A DNA stretch of 64,000 nucleotides, from the NCBI RefSeq assembly GCF_016801865.2, contig NC_068939.1:89140334-89204333 (forward strand), written 5' to 3'. Each line of letters opens with the position of its first letter. The stretch's first letter is position 1. A program made the translations under genes and the position numbers. Source of the stretch: Culex pipiens pallens. Taxonomy: Eukaryota > Arthropoda > Insecta > Diptera > Culicidae. Below are positions 34,789 through 46,789 of this stretch, piece by piece. The notes under the pieces were generated by a model. That model made no database searches and had not been told where the DNA came from. It saw nothing but the letters and a program-made list of their open reading frames with translations.

Positions 34789-36147
34789 TTTTGGGTAATT
34801 CTCTACCAACTCACACGAAATCGGGAAAAGTTGCTCCGACCCCTCTTCGATTTGCGTGAAACTTTGTCCTAAGGGGTAACTTTTGTCCCTGATCACGAAT
34901 CCGAGGTCCGTTTTTTGATATCTCGTGACGGAGGGGCGGTACGACCCCTTCCATTTTTGAACATGCGAAAAAAGAGGTGTTTTTCAATAATTTGCAGCCT
35001 GAAACGGTGATGAGATAGAAATTTGGTGTCAAAGGGACTTTTATGTAAAATTAGACGCCCGATTTGATGGCGTACTCAGAATTCCGAAAAAACGTATTTT
35101 TCATCGAAAAAAACACTAAAAAAGTTTTAAAAACTCTGCCATTTTCCCTTACTTGACTGTAAAAATTTTTGGAACATGTCATTTTATGGGAAATTTAATA
35201 TACTTTTCGAATCTATATTGACCCAGAAGGGTCATTTTTTCATTTAGAACAAAATTTTTCATTTTAAAATTTCGTGTTTTTTCTAACTTTGCAGGGTTAT
35301 TTTTTAGAGTGTAACAATGTTCTACAAAGTTATAGAGCAGACAATAACAAAAATTTTGATATATACACATAAGGGGTTTGCTTATAAACATCACGAGTTA
35401 TCGCGATTTTACGAAAAAAAGTTTTGAAAAAGTTACTTTTTGCGTTTCTCTTTGTTTCGTCGTCCGTGTCTGTCGCGGGTGACCATGAACGGCCATGATC
35501 GATGACGACCAACTTGTTCAAAACTTTTTTTTCGTAAAATCGCGATAACTCGTGATGTTTAGAATCAAACCCCTTGTGTCTATATATCAAAATTTTTGTA
35601 ATTGTCTGTTCTACAACTTTGTAGAACATTGTTACACTCTAAAAAATAACCCTGCAAAGTTAGAAAAAACACGAAATTTTAAAAAGAAAAATTTTGTTCT
35701 AAATGAAAAAATGACCCTTCTGGGTCAATGCAGATACGAAAAGTACATTAAATTTCCCATAAAATGACATGTTCCAAATTTTTTTATTGTCGAGTAACGG
35801 AAAATGGGAGAGTTTTTAAAACTTTTTTGGTGTTTTTTTCGATGAAAAATACGTTTTTTCGGAATTCTGAGTACGCCATCAAATCGGGCGTCTAATTTTA
35901 CATAAAAGTCCCTCTGACACCAAATTTCTATCTCATCACCGTTTCAGGCTGCAAATGATTGAAAAACACCTCTTTTTTCGCATGTTCAAAAATGGAAGGG
36001 GTCGTACCGCCCCTCCGTCACGAGATATCAAAAAACGGACCTCGGATTCGTGATCAGGGACAAAAGTTACCCTTTAGGACAAAGTTTCACGCAAATCGAA
36101 GAGGGTCGGGGCAACTGCTGTGTGAGTTGGCGGAGAATTACCCTTTT
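34789..36147. mobile_element. Nested foldback, ends GGGTAATTCTC, TTTT-flanked
   Basis: TTTT then GGGTAATTCTC at the left, GAGAATTACCC then TTTT at the right. The arms (CCAACTCACAC, ATATCTCGTGACGGAGGGGC, AAATTTCGTGTTTTTTCTAA) are inverted around a GC-rich spacer near 35455-35510. It resembles the TTAA-flanked ends GGGTAATTCC at 56551. It interrupts the right arm of the outer foldback. Confidence 0.8.
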
Positions 36148-36614
36148 AGTAAATGGTTTTTGTATTTTTTTAGGAGAAACATACCATCCTGCATTTTTCG
36201 TGAGTCTTTTACATTCTTGTTACATCTTTGGCTATTTCCTCAAAAATTAAAACAAAAAAAAAAATTCTCATAGAAGTGGCGTGTTGTTTTCTTTCAGTGT
36301 ATTTTTAACAGAAAGCCCGTCCAATTTCCAAGTTTGTCTTTGACCACTTTTTGATACGATGCAACGGCTTCGAGATACAGCAATATTTAAATTACGAAAT
36401 ACAAAAATATTTAAATAACTTACGCCCTTCTCAAATGTCACAATCGAGTGCAACTGGCTCCATATACACAAAAATGGCTTATATATGCCTAGGATAACAT
36501 GTCTAAAAAGTTTCATTGAAATCGGAGAGGGTCGGGTACAAAAGTACCAGGAAAAATCCTGAATTGAGCTGGAATTTCTCCACCAAGATATTGAGCTGAT
36601 TTGGTCAAAGCAGT

Positions 36615-37780
36615 GTTTTTTTTCTAAAAACTTTTCTTTATTTAGCAACTGTTTACCATTTCGATTACAATTCCAACAGCAAGCAACTTTTTGAGGATTC
36701 TTAAAATTCCCTGATGTACATAGTATCAATCATATCAATCAAGTTTGACCTACTAAGCCCTACAAGATCCATCCTTTATATAACTAACAAATGTTTAAGT
36801 TAGTATCAAAATATCGTTTTACAAAGGTCCGCGAGTTCCATCTAAATTCCCTGATACTCTTCTGAAATACAAATAAGCTAAGGCCGGGAACTTTGTCCAC
36901 GCAAAAGGCGACATAATGTACTACTAACCACATTGCTGCTTTTTGGAGGTGATTATTTTCGTCAATTTGCCAAAACAAAATATCATCAATCTGTCCAAGT
37001 TGGATTCCGAATCTTTTTCTTAAAACTTTTATCATCCACTCACGCAATTCAGAACCTGCTGTACATGTTCGTAACCGATGAGAGTTTGTATCTATTCGTC
37101 TACATTCATCACAAATTTCACTATCAATTCTTCCAATGTTGTACTGCTTCAGTTTCCGTTTATTTGGCATTAAATCATTAATTAATAAGTACAAATTAGC
37201 TTTATCCTTGGCCAGAATAAAAGTTTGGCCCATGATTTTCCCCAAAGCTCCCCAGTTGACTTGAGGAAGCTCAACTTGAACACGTGGTTTAAACGAATAT
37301 TCATGAATGAAATTCCGATAAATTTGTTTTGCTGTATTTATAGTCGGACTACTACAGTTTAAATCAGCAGCTACCATAATCCACTCCTTCCCATTTCTTG
37401 TTAATTTTGATGTAAAATTTAAACCTAATAAATATTTTTCGCTAGCATCAGTCGCAGATATATTGTGCTCCTTTAAAATATTTTTTTATAAATAATGCTT
37501 TACATTTTGATGCTGGGTCGATTAAACCCAACCCTCCTTGATCCACATCTAGATAAAGTAGTCTTTTATCAACACGAAAAATATTATTTTTCCATAAAAA
37601 CATTCCAATAATTTTCCTGATCGTAACAATGTGCTGATTTTTTGGTGGAAAGATTGGTGATAAATACCATATCTTTGATAACACAAAAGTGTTTATGAAC
37701 CAAACTTTTTCTAATAAACTCATCATTCGAAAATTGTTGAGATTAATTCTGTATTTCATGTCACTGATTAATTTAGAATA
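36615..37780 (-). pseudogene. 5'-truncated non-LTR retrotransposon: reverse-transcriptase C-terminal region
   Basis: Two minus-strand frames form one protein. 37759-37448 encodes INTFVLSKIWYLSPIFPPKN, IRKIIGMFLWKN and QGGLGLIDPASKCKALFIK, the tail of the RT domain in L1-like elements. 37377-36784, in another frame, contains MPNKRKLKQYN and CDECRRIDTNSHRLRTC, a zf-RVT-type zinc-binding motif. Reading through an A/T run near 37480 in the second frame shows continuous homology-like sequence (ATDASEKYLLGLNF), so a single indel breaks the gene. After the stop a 3' region ends in AATAAAG and an A-rich tail near 36618-36645. The N-terminal RT and endonuclease are absent. The fragment is inserted in the right arm of the 8.5-kb foldback. 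Exact clade is not settled. Confidence 0.8.
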
Positions 37781-38010
37781 ATTTATATAAACGATACGTG
37801 TTGAGATATCGTGGCACCAGTTTTTTTGGAACTGCTAAATTAAAATAGCTATAGCTCGGCAATGGTCCAATCCAAATGTCTTCATATTTATTTGTTAATA
37901 GACGAAAATGTACATTTAAATGCCCTGCTAAAAGTGTATAAAATAGTTTAAATGTGTGCTCACATCAACCTCGGACATTTTTGACGATTTACATGTATGT
38001 AACTCCTTAA

Positions 38011-39885
38011 CCAAACACCTTAGATTTTACTAATGTTTTTTTTTTTTCAACAAAACACCATGGGTTTTTACAAGGTTAAAGAAATGCTTTGATCACCCCA
38101 GACTACCCTGTCCCGTTTTTTGCAATCTCACCCAGAAAACCCAACACCCTTCGCAGTGACCATCACCAAGAATGTCGCGCGATTAAGTTAATTCTTATTT
38201 ATATTTGTCCACAATGGCAGACACATATATATTAATGTACGTCCGCCGGTCCAACGAGACTGCCTGATATAGCTAAGCCGCTTCTCAGGACACACTCAAC
38301 TTAACCCACACCTCCACCGTTTCAGACCAGTCGGCGACAGTCGTGGCCCTGTCGCGTGTGACATGATACGACATTGTCGTATGTCTCCCTTGCCTTTGGA
38401 GAAGTGCCTTCTGGCGGACGAGTGGTCGTCGTTGGAGAGATATAGTGCCAATTGCCAGCAGCAGGTCCCATGCTTTGCAATCACCGGAACACGATGGAGT
38501 GGCGGGGGATGTGGGGTAGAAGAGCGTAAAAAGCCACATCTGGCATATAAATTGCGTCTGAGGGAGCCAGCTAAAAAAAAACAAGTAATCCGGGACCTTT
38601 GGGACGAGGACGGCGCGCCTCCGGACCGGCTGTTTGTGGATTAGTGTCTGGACGGTGGAAATGCTGGACATTGGACAAAGATGTAAAAAAAGTCGAGAAA
38701 TAATTGTCTGAGCTTTCAAATTTAGTTAGAGAACAAACGATTTAAAGTCAAACAGCATCGTTAACTTAAAAATGATGAAAATCATATAGGAAATTTATGC
38801 GAATATGGACAATATAGGTTTGGAGGAGATACGAAATTGATAAGAATATTTATTTTTCAAACACTCATAACTCATCGGCCATCGCATTCAGTTACTATAT
38901 TGATTGGAAAATTGATGGATTTACAAAAAAGTAGAAAAAACAAGGAAAAATGAGAATATCAGTAAAATGATATCACGTCCAGATTTCAAGGCAATCAAAC
39001 CTATTCCAGTGGGCAACGCTGATTGCAAGAAGCAGCAAACATTCGCCACCACCGGATTGTCGGATTTGTCGGCCCCGTGTGTCTCTTCTGTGCGCATTGC
39101 ATTGCTCTCCCAGACGGATGAGGCATAAATATAAATTATTCAACTAGTACCTAATTAAATCAAACAAGCCTTCAGCCCGATACCGACTGCCGCCGCCGCT
39201 GCTAAGTGTGGCGGGGTTGATATTGATGTTGTGGCAAATATTCAGATTTTATTGCGCAATTTTTTGCCCACGAGGAAAACGACGACGACGAAAGACTTGA
39301 TTGCCGCGGCGACGAACCCCGTTCAAATGCCCACGACCGGAGGGAAATGGATCGTGTGTTGTCTTTATAACGGCCTGCAGTTGCAGAATCCTGCGCGGGG
39401 GGCTTTCCGTTTAATTACCTTGACAATCGGCGTTGCGTTGCCGCCGACGTTGTTGTTTCAAGTCGCGTTGATTGTCCGGGTACATCTTGGTGGGCGGTTT
39501 CTTTGAGATGCGCGTGGCCGGTTTTGGGTAGGGTTTTTACTTGGGTTTTAAGATGAAGCTATTTGCAAGTAATAAACTAGCTAATGCTGAAAATTACCGT
39601 GAAGTCACCGATGTTGGAAATTTTTGTGTTTAGCAGTATACGGAAATAATATAAAATTATTTTAAGGTATTCGAAAATCTCTAAATTGTTTTTCAATGAT
39701 CCTTTTTAGACAAAAAAGACTCTAGGTTGGTAAGTTTTCTTAATAAAGATTTTAATTTCAATGTTTTTGTGTTCTTTTAGTTTAAACGCACAAATAATAC
39801 TTATCATTAAAGAAACGGCTATTGCCAATTTTTCAAAATTTTTGTTCTTTTATTTAAACAGAAAAAAAACAAATTGCTGAATATT
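38011..39885. other. Unique intergenic sequence, GC-rich at 38220-38680 and 39000-39530
   Basis: No domain-bearing frame. 38363-38719 has overlapping frames on both strands without splice support. 39180-39530 is GC-rich with CGACGACGACG and could be regulatory. Confidence 0.35.
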
Positions 39886-40905
39886 TGCCTACCTTACTGA
39901 GGTAAGGCTATAATACTGCTCTAAAAATGAACTTTTCACATAAACCTCGTAGACCCACCTTCATGTAAACCTATCGACTCAGAATCGAAAACTGAACAAA
40001 TGTCTGTCTTTCAGTGCGTTACCAAAATTGTCACTCAGTTTTCTCAGCGCTGGCTGCACCGATTTATTCCAAACCAGTTGAATTTGACTCAGTTTAGGGT
40101 CCCTTGGATTGAGTTTCAACAAAAATTAAGTTTTGAAAAGTTGTTCAAAAGTTATGTACACAAATGTGTTTTCGCATATAACGTCATGATTCGAAATCCG
40201 AACACTTAGTAGCATATCATAAACAATCAGTTTTAAGAGAATGCATGCAAAATATGTCTTTTCTAATGTCTTTTCTAATGTCTTTTCTAACAATTTTTCA
40301 TCAGAATTTTAAAATTAAAATGACTTGTTGTGCTTCGAATCCCGGACACTGATAAAAGCTGATTCGAAACCCGGACACTTTTGCTTCGAATTCCGGACAC
40401 TCGATTTTGGATTTAGGTCTCAAATAAGCTGTTAACATCAAAACAATCAATTTTTCATAGAAAAAATGTTAAAATTTAAGGAAATCAAAACCATAATGAA
40501 ATATTTCAGTGGAATGTTTCACATTTTTGGTAAACTTATAATTTTATTTTATTTAATTGTTTTGGCATTAACTACAGCGTTCAAACAAACTTTAAATGAA
40601 AGTTGATGTTAGATTTCATCAAATAACACAGTTTTGACATTCATAATGCGAACTTATATTCAAATAATTAATTGATAAAACAAGATGAGATGTCCGGCTT
40701 TCGAAGCGTCAAAAATTCGTTATCCGGATGTTGAATAAATGACCTGAAATTGTATCACCATTACATATATCGTTGGATGGGTAATTGAAAGACCTTTCCA
40801 ATGAGTCCAAAACATTGAAAATCTGGCAACCCTGTCTCAAGCTATGACCACTTCAGTGATATTTATGTACTTTTTTGAAGTCGGACCTTACTTATTTATA
40901 TGTAA
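39886..40905 (+). mobile_element. GCCTTCCTCAC-family repeat, interrupted copy
   Basis: The left end matches 43628 onward (ACTGAGGTAAGGCTATAAT, GACTCAGAATCGAAAACTGA). The subrepeat block near 40760-40905 retains GAAAGACCTTTCCAA and CTGGCAACCCTGTCTC. Between them, 40195-40735 is foreign sequence bounded by ATTCGAAATCCG and repeated CTTCGAAtCCCGGACAC motifs. The right terminus is missing. Confidence 0.65.
40255..40289 (+). repeat. Short tandem repeat, TGTCTTTTCTAA three times
   Basis: A 12-bp unit is repeated almost perfectly three times inside the foreign block of the interrupted repeat copy. Confidence 0.85.
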
Positions 40906-43600
40906 ACTTTGTCCGGATCCTTCACCCATATTTTAGCAGGTAAGAAGAAGGTATTTTTTAAATTTGCCTTTTTTCTTGCACACTTCAGGTGGAATGACCA
41001 ATACAATAAAATCCATCCAGCATAGTTTATATAATTTCCTTCAAATTATTTACCTACTAATGACTCACCAAAAGCACCTTTCCAACCTGTATAGCGAATA
41101 TTGAAATGCGTCGAAACTGTTCTTTGCTTTGTTCTTCAATCTCGCCAGCCAGCCAGACAGCAAAAGCATTCCTAATTTATCAATTATGATCATCAAGCAA
41201 TTTTATAAATTCCAATCAGCTCTTCCAGAACATTATTTTTGTCTGACCGCTCCAACACAATTTTTCCTTCCCAGTCGTCGTGCTGGTGAGGTCCATCACT
41301 TTGTAGCATATGCTTAAATATGCGCACCTTGGCGGTTATGTTTATTGCTTTTTATTCTCCCGGCTGGGCGGCCCGCCCAGGTTCTGCGTATACAAAATAT
41401 AAAATGCAAGCGTTTGCGTTCTCCATCACCCAGCCCCAGCCCACCTCGGGAGTTGCCCATCATATCGTTGTGGTTTGCTGAAATTATACACAACCATGTA
41501 TTTCCAGGGAATTATTCTTTCGATCTGAGCAGCACAACCACGTGCAACTATGTGTGCGATTCCGTAAATGGTGTAGTGTACACTCAGTTACCAATTATTT
41601 ACCTTTTTTTTGAAAAATCAATAATTTTATTCATGATTCTTTGATTTTCAGATGAGAACATTAGAAAACATAACATAAGCATTTTTGATACTCGATGTTT
41701 AGATAAAAATTACTTCTGAGAACACTAAAGGTTTAAAATTTAAAGCTTTTCGTCGCTGTTGTTCTATCTTGACACACGTATGAAAAAGCGTACGAAAGAG
41801 TGAATCGTTATCAGTTACGATTTCTATCGCTTTATTTAGATCACCGATTTTAATAAATATTTAATATAAAATTGATCATAGTCCCACTTTGGGTCGTAGT
41901 TGCATGGTGTCATCACTCTTGGGGCAATGACTGTCAATGATGGTTCTGAATTCAGGGTCCAAAACAGTTAATTGAAATCAAACATTAATCACGATATTTA
42001 AAATGCTTCTACAAACAACACAAAGAAAACAATATTTTGATTGATACATTCTAAATCAAGATTTGAACGTTTTTCTAGAACAAACATGGCCGCCAAATGG
42101 CCGACCGGGAGTGATACCTTTCAGAGCCTTAAGCAGTGTACGCACTTGGTAAAGAATCGGTGAAGGAAAATTTCAAATGGGCACCAGCGGCAGCGAAAAC
42201 AAGCCAGGGAGGGTGAAGAAAAGTCTCAAGTAATCACTCCTTCTCCTTTGTCCTGCTTTTCGTTAAGCTGTTTCTTGACCCCGTTCCTTTGGAGCTGCGT
42301 ACTTGTCTTTAAGGACGATCTGCGTTAAGGTAACTTTGTCTCTGACTAAATTTCAATCGTTAAGCACCTTGATTAAAATGTCACTTTATGTTTCAGAAGT
42401 TAGAAACAAGTTGTTAGAAAATCTTTTCTTCGCCACTGAATGTAGTGCTGAGATTTATACAACACCCATCAGGCCAAGCCCAAACCAGCCAGCCAGCCAA
42501 CAAACTTCTAATGGCAAACGGAAGGAACACAAATAATAATGTGGAAACGGTTGAAGCGTTTCGAGTGTACATTGCTCTCCACTTTGCAGCGAATCCAACT
42601 CTGTCTTGAGCACCTTGTTGAGGATCTTCCTGTGTCTGCTGGTGTTCTGCTGCACAATGACGAGCACCCGACTGATATGGCGTCAACGGGTTGAACCGCA
42701 ATCAAACTCTTTGCCCCGGATCCACCACCCCATTATCGTTTGGTCAAATGGGTCCCTCCATGGAATTATCCACCGAACTGCTGAAAAGTCCGCTCTTTTA
42801 GAAATTGTTAACTTCAACCCTGAAGTGAAGCAACCCTTTTCAACGACATTCTGGATTGATGTTTCCGAGCGGGACAAAGATCTTCTTATTCATCCCACAA
42901 TCACAATCAGATATCATTAGACGGAACATTACACACTATGTTTGTTGAAGTTGTTTTTGTAGCTGTTGTTGTCGTGTGAGCCCTTTTGACGAATGATGTG
43001 TCAGCAGCTCACGAGAACAAGAACTTCCGAGCGCGTCGTTAGGCGATCTGCCATGTGTTATGTAATGGGAAGGGGTTCCTCTTTTATAAATGGTTAATTT
43101 TTAGGTTTGAAATGTACAGAAGTTTTAAAGACAAATATTTGAATTTTACATTTAAAAACATGGGCTACTGATTTATACTAAAAAATCATAAAGCGATTGT
43201 ACATATTTTCCACCCTCAACCGCCCCATTCAAAGTCAATCCAAAAAGCATATATTTTTTCTAATATAGAAATATATAGAAATTCAATCAATTGCATATTT
43301 ACCTACATTGAAAACCATTTTTAAGCATGGTTGGACTAGCTTAAACAGATTTTGACTGCTGCTGAAAATTTCAATGTACAGAACTACAATTTTTCAGTTG
43401 ACAGTATTTGTATGTAGACGTAACCATAATTTTCTAAAAATATTTGTGACGTTAAGTCCCAATTCTTGTCGAGAACCAAAAGGAGCAAAAATGCAAAAAA
43501 ATAAAAAATGATGATGATCCTATTAGAGCTAAAGTTCTATGTTTGTTGCTCCTCTGATTCAACATAGCTGGGCCAGAATCTGGCTGTTTCATTCTAAGAA
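40906..43600. other. Intergenic stretch with one coding-like segment
   Basis: Mostly AT-rich. 41330-41480 and 42100-42900 are richer in G+C. Apart from the frame at 42539-42682 nothing looks coding. Confidence 0.35.
42539..42682 (-). CDS. Possible isolated coding exon, unrecognised
   Basis: On the minus strand the frame VLVIVQQNTSRHRKILNK, then LKTELDSLQSGEQCTLETLQ, uses mostly G/C-ending codons (CTC, GTC, AAC, ACC, AAG, ATC, GTG), unlike its surroundings. An acceptor-like ATATCAG lies just before it. No good donor follows, and its phase does not fit the signal-peptide exon at 52369-52441 in an obvious way. The other two frames of the same strand are also open for 60-95 codons, which weakens the case. 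Confidence 0.2.
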
Positions 43601-43754
43601 ATCACCAAATATCAAAGTTTTAATAATTTTGCCTTCCTCACTGAGGTAAGGCTATAATCCTGCTCTAAAAATGAACTTCGTATAAAAACGTCGTAGACCC
43701 ACCTTCATGTATACATATCGACTCAGAATCGAAAACTGAACAAATGTCTGTGTG

Positions 43755-43815
43755 TATGTGTGTGTGTATGTGTGTGTATGTGTGTGTGTATGTGTGTGTG
43801 TATGTATGTATGTGA
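43755..43815 (+). repeat. TGTG(TA)TG microsatellite
   Basis: About 60 bp of TGTGTGTATG-type repeats inside the repeat-family copy; absent or short in the other copies. Confidence 0.95.
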
Positions 43816-43979
43816 CCAACAAACTAGCTCATGTTTCTCGGCACTGGCTGAACCGATTTGACCCGAACTTGTTGCATTCGACTTGGTTTAGGGTCCCATA
43901 GATCGAGTTTTATACAGATTGAAGTTTCGATAAGTAGTTCAAAAGTTATGTATAAAAATGTGTTTTCACATATATTTGG

Positions 43980-44470
43980 ATCTCACTTAACTGTATGTAA
44001 ACTATGTCCGGGTCCATCATCCGACCTATCGCTGGTTAGGTTATCAAAAGTCCTTTTTAACGAGTCCAAAACATTGAAGATCTGGCAAACCTGTCTCGAG
44101 ATATGGCCACTTAAGTGATATTGATATACTTTTTTGAAGCCGGAACTCACTTAAATGTATGTAAACTATGTCCGGATCCACCATCCGACCCATTGTTGGT
44201 TAGGTTATCAAAAGACCTTTCCAACGAGTCCACAACAATGAAGATCTGGCAACCCTGTCTCGAGATATGGCCTCTTAAGTGATATTGATGTACTTTTTTG
44301 AAGCCGGATCTCACTTAAATGTATGTAAACTATGTCCGGATCCACCATCCGACCCATTGTTGGTTAGGTTATCAAAAGACCTTTCCAACGAGTCCAAAAC
44401 ATTGAAGATCTGGCAACCCTGTCTCGAGTTATGGCCACTTAAGTGAAATTGATATACTTTTTTGAAGCCG
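43980..44470 (+). repeat. 164-bp subrepeats, three copies
   Basis: GTATGTAAAC recurs at 43993, 44157 and 44321. Each unit contains GTCCGG(G/A)TCCA, AACGAGTCC(A/C)AAAC and CTGGCAA(C/A)CCTGTCTCGAG, and ends TTTTTTGAAGCCGG. Confidence 0.9.
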
Positions 44471-44648
44471 GATTTAAAAAATAGATGAAACTTGTGTACA
44501 GCTATTGTTGTGAGGAAGGCTCCAACCACATAGGTGGATTGAGTTAGTTTTTGATATTCTGTTGAGCAGTGGTAGGAACCTTTTTAAAATTATGTATTTG
44601 TAAAAAAATAAGTTTTGAAAAATGGGATTTATCAAACGTCAACTTGGG

Positions 44649-44715
44649 CCAGGCCCGTAGCCAAGGGGGTGGGCTTCGGGCTGAAGCCCCCCCCCCCTCC
44701 CCGAAATTTGAAGAC
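44649..44715 (+). mobile_element. CAGGCCCGTAGCC terminus with poly-C, possible hAT-type end
   Basis: CAGGCCCGTAGCCAAGGGGG followed by a long C-run resembles ends found in many invertebrate hAT-like MITEs. No partner terminus or 8-bp duplication was found nearby, so this may be a fragment. Confidence 0.35.
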
Positions 44716-44754
44716 ATATGGGGGAGAGGGAAGAAGAAGTTAAGAAGAAGAAAA

Positions 44755-46153
44755 TTTTTTCTTGCAGCAGCGATTTTTAATTTAACTTTTTGTCACTAAA
44801 ACTTGATTGGCAAAAAACACTATTTTATTTTATTTTTTATTTTTTGATATGTTTTAGAGTACATCAAATGTTAACTTTTCAGATATTTCCAGGTTGTGCA
44901 AAAAATCTTTGAGCGAGTTATGAATTTTTGAATCAATACTGATTTTTTTCAAAAAATCGAAAAATTGGTCGCAAAAATTTTTCAATTTCATTTTTCGATG
45001 TAAAATCAAATTTTCCGATCTTTTCGAAAAAAAAATATTTTCAAATTTTTTAAACCAAGACTAACATTTCAATGGCAGTGCGTGGCCGAATGGTTACGCT
45101 GTCCACTTTGTAAGCGGATGATTCTGGGTTCGATTCTCATCTGCTGCAACCTTCCATCGGATGAGGAAGTAAAATGTCGGTCCCGGCCTTGGTTGTTAGG
45201 TCGTTAAGTCATTCCAGGTGTAGGAGTCGTCTCCATGCCATAAGTACAAATAACACACCAAACCAAACCTACTCCGGTGGAATCGCTGGCGGCGGTTGGA
45301 CTCGCAATCCGAAGGTCGTCAGTTCAAACACTGGGATGGAAGGTTCCTTGGAGTAGAAAGAGGTTTGGGTGCTCTCTCCATTCAAGCCTTGCAGAAACTT
45401 GCAACAGAGACCACAAAAGACCCGGGGGATGGTTAGGTTTTTTTTTAACATTTAAAAAGGGCCAAAAATTCAATATTACGCCCTTTTGAAATGTTATTCT
45501 TGGTTTAAAAAATTGAAAATATTTTTTTCGAAAAGATCGGAAAATTTCACAATGTCTTATATTTAAACATTGAAAATCAAACCTATAGTTGCTGAGATAT
45601 TACATACATTAGATACATTAGAAAATGGTGTGTTGAAAACATCAATTTTCCTGTTTTTAAACCTTTGCTTGGCAATATCTTAGCAACTAAGGGTCGTATC
45701 AACAAAGTCCGAAAAAGCGAAATATAGAGAATTTTCTAAGCTTTTCAAAAATATTTTTTCAGAAGTGGGCAAACATGTGCACTAATTTAAAAAAATGAAG
45801 AACTGCGACTATTTTCAAAAAAGTCACCTATAAATGGATTTAACTTTCAAACGGTGCACTTTTTCAAAATTTCACTGCAGTACTTTTTGATTGAAAATTT
45901 GATTTTACATCGAAAAATGAAGATGAAAAATTTTTGCGACCAATATTTCGATTTTTTTTTAAAAATCAGTATTGATTAAAAAATTCATAACTCGGTCAAA
46001 GATATTTTGCTCAACCTGGAAATATCTGAAAAGTTGGCATTTGATGTCCTCTAAAATATATCAAAAAATAAAAAAAAATAAAAAAAAGTGTTTTTTGCAA
46101 TCAAGTTTCAGTGACAAAAAGTGAAATAAAAAATCACCAAAAATTTTTTTACC
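44755..46153. mobile_element. AT-rich foldback split by a SINE
   Basis: Left-arm motifs (CACTAAAACTTGATTG, AACTTTTCAGATATTTCC, TTTTTCGATGTAAAATCAAA) reappear reverse-complemented near 46110, 46015 and 45905. SINE C (45070-45445) lies near the centre. The right side holds about 350 bp (45535-45880) without a left counterpart. Non-coding. Confidence 0.75.
45070..45445 (+). mobile_element. tRNA-derived SINE (SINE C)
   Basis: The head (about 45074-45148) is tRNA-like: box A TGGCCGAATGG, anticodon loop TTTGTAA (anticodon TGT, Thr-like) and T-arm GGGTTCGATTCTC. The body (GGTGTAGGAGTCGTCT; GTTGGACTCGCAATCCGAAG) is related to SINE B, with a second tRNA-like half. TAACATTT is duplicated at 45062-45069 and 45446-45453. 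The poly-T/A end precedes the right duplication. Confidence 0.8.
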
Positions 46154-46572
46154 ATGTATCATTTTTTTCAGTGTACTCCATATCCATACCTACAACTTTG
46201 CCGAAGACACCAAATCGATCAAAAAATTCCTTCAAAGATACAGATTTTTGAATTTTCATACAACATTTTTGCATGGACAGCTGCCAAATTTGCATGGAAA
46301 AATATATGGACAAACTAATGATGCCAAATGGCTTCTTTGGGCATACCAAAGGCACCAGAAAAGTTTCAGTCGGATTAAAAAATACAAAAAAAAATGAATG
46401 ACCGAAATCTGGGAGAACTGCTCTTATACAACTTTGTCGAAGAGTGCAAAACGGTTATTAGCGATTGAAAAAGACGTCAAAAGAAAAAAAAATGACAGAG
46501 ACAAATTTAAACTCAAAAAAGTTGTAGCAAAATAGACTCAAGAATCAGAAAAAAATTTAAGCATGTGAAATA

Positions 46573-46787
46573 CCGTCATCTGAGCCGAATCGGGACACTT
46601 AAGGCGAATTAGGACATCAGTTTTAGCAATGTTCCAGCCTAATTTTTTGGTATTTTTGAGTGATTTCGATTAGACCAGATTCAAAGCAACAAAATTTGTG
46701 CATTTATTTCCAAATTTGAAGCTTTTAAGTGCTCTTAAACATACTGTTCCAATGCAGACTGTAGTCCCGATTCACTCCAGTTGACGG
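46573..46787. mobile_element. TA-flanked MITE, TIR CCGTCATCTGAG
   Basis: CCGTCATCTGAGCCGAATCG at the left, GATTCACTCCAGTTGACGG at the right, and TA at 46571-46572 and 46788-46789. Same family as 19504-19737 and 59771-59985. Confidence 0.85.
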
Positions 46788-46789
46788 TA

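Larger units (their letters stand above)
29517..38010. mobile_element. 8.5-kb TTAA-flanked outer foldback containing nested elements
   Basis: The left end TTAAGGGGTTACATACATGT (29517 onward) is matched by ACATGTATGTAACTCCTTAA ending at 38010. Arm sequence recurs in inverted form, for example ATGTTATCCTAGGCATAT near 30055 against its complement near 36490, and ACAACACGC near 30272 against GCGTGTTGT near 36285. Inside lie a second TTAA foldback (30632-34644), a third palindrome (34789-36147) and an LINE fragment (36615-37780). No intact transposase is seen. Confidence 0.8.
43628..44552 (+). mobile_element. Most complete copy of the GCCTTCCTCAC-ended repeat family
   Basis: Left end GCCTTCCTCACTGAGGTAAG; right end GTGAGGAAGGCTCCAACCAC followed by TAGGTGGATTGAG. 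The 11-bp GCCTTCCTCAC/GTGAGGAAGGC pair is inverted. It contains a TGTG microsatellite (43755-43815) and three 164-bp subrepeats (43980-44470). Related copies are at 8760, 19215, 26344 and 39886. Non-coding. Confidence 0.8.

Noticed and set aside
36268..36729. 153-codon minus-strand frame next to the LINE fragment
   Set aside because: It crosses from the LINE 3' region into foldback arm sequence, so it is a chimera of two non-coding parts.
42606..42920. Plus-strand frame with a signal-peptide-like start
   Set aside because: It begins at TTG, overlaps a more coding-like minus frame, and its hydrophobicity probably reflects the complementary strand's codon bias.
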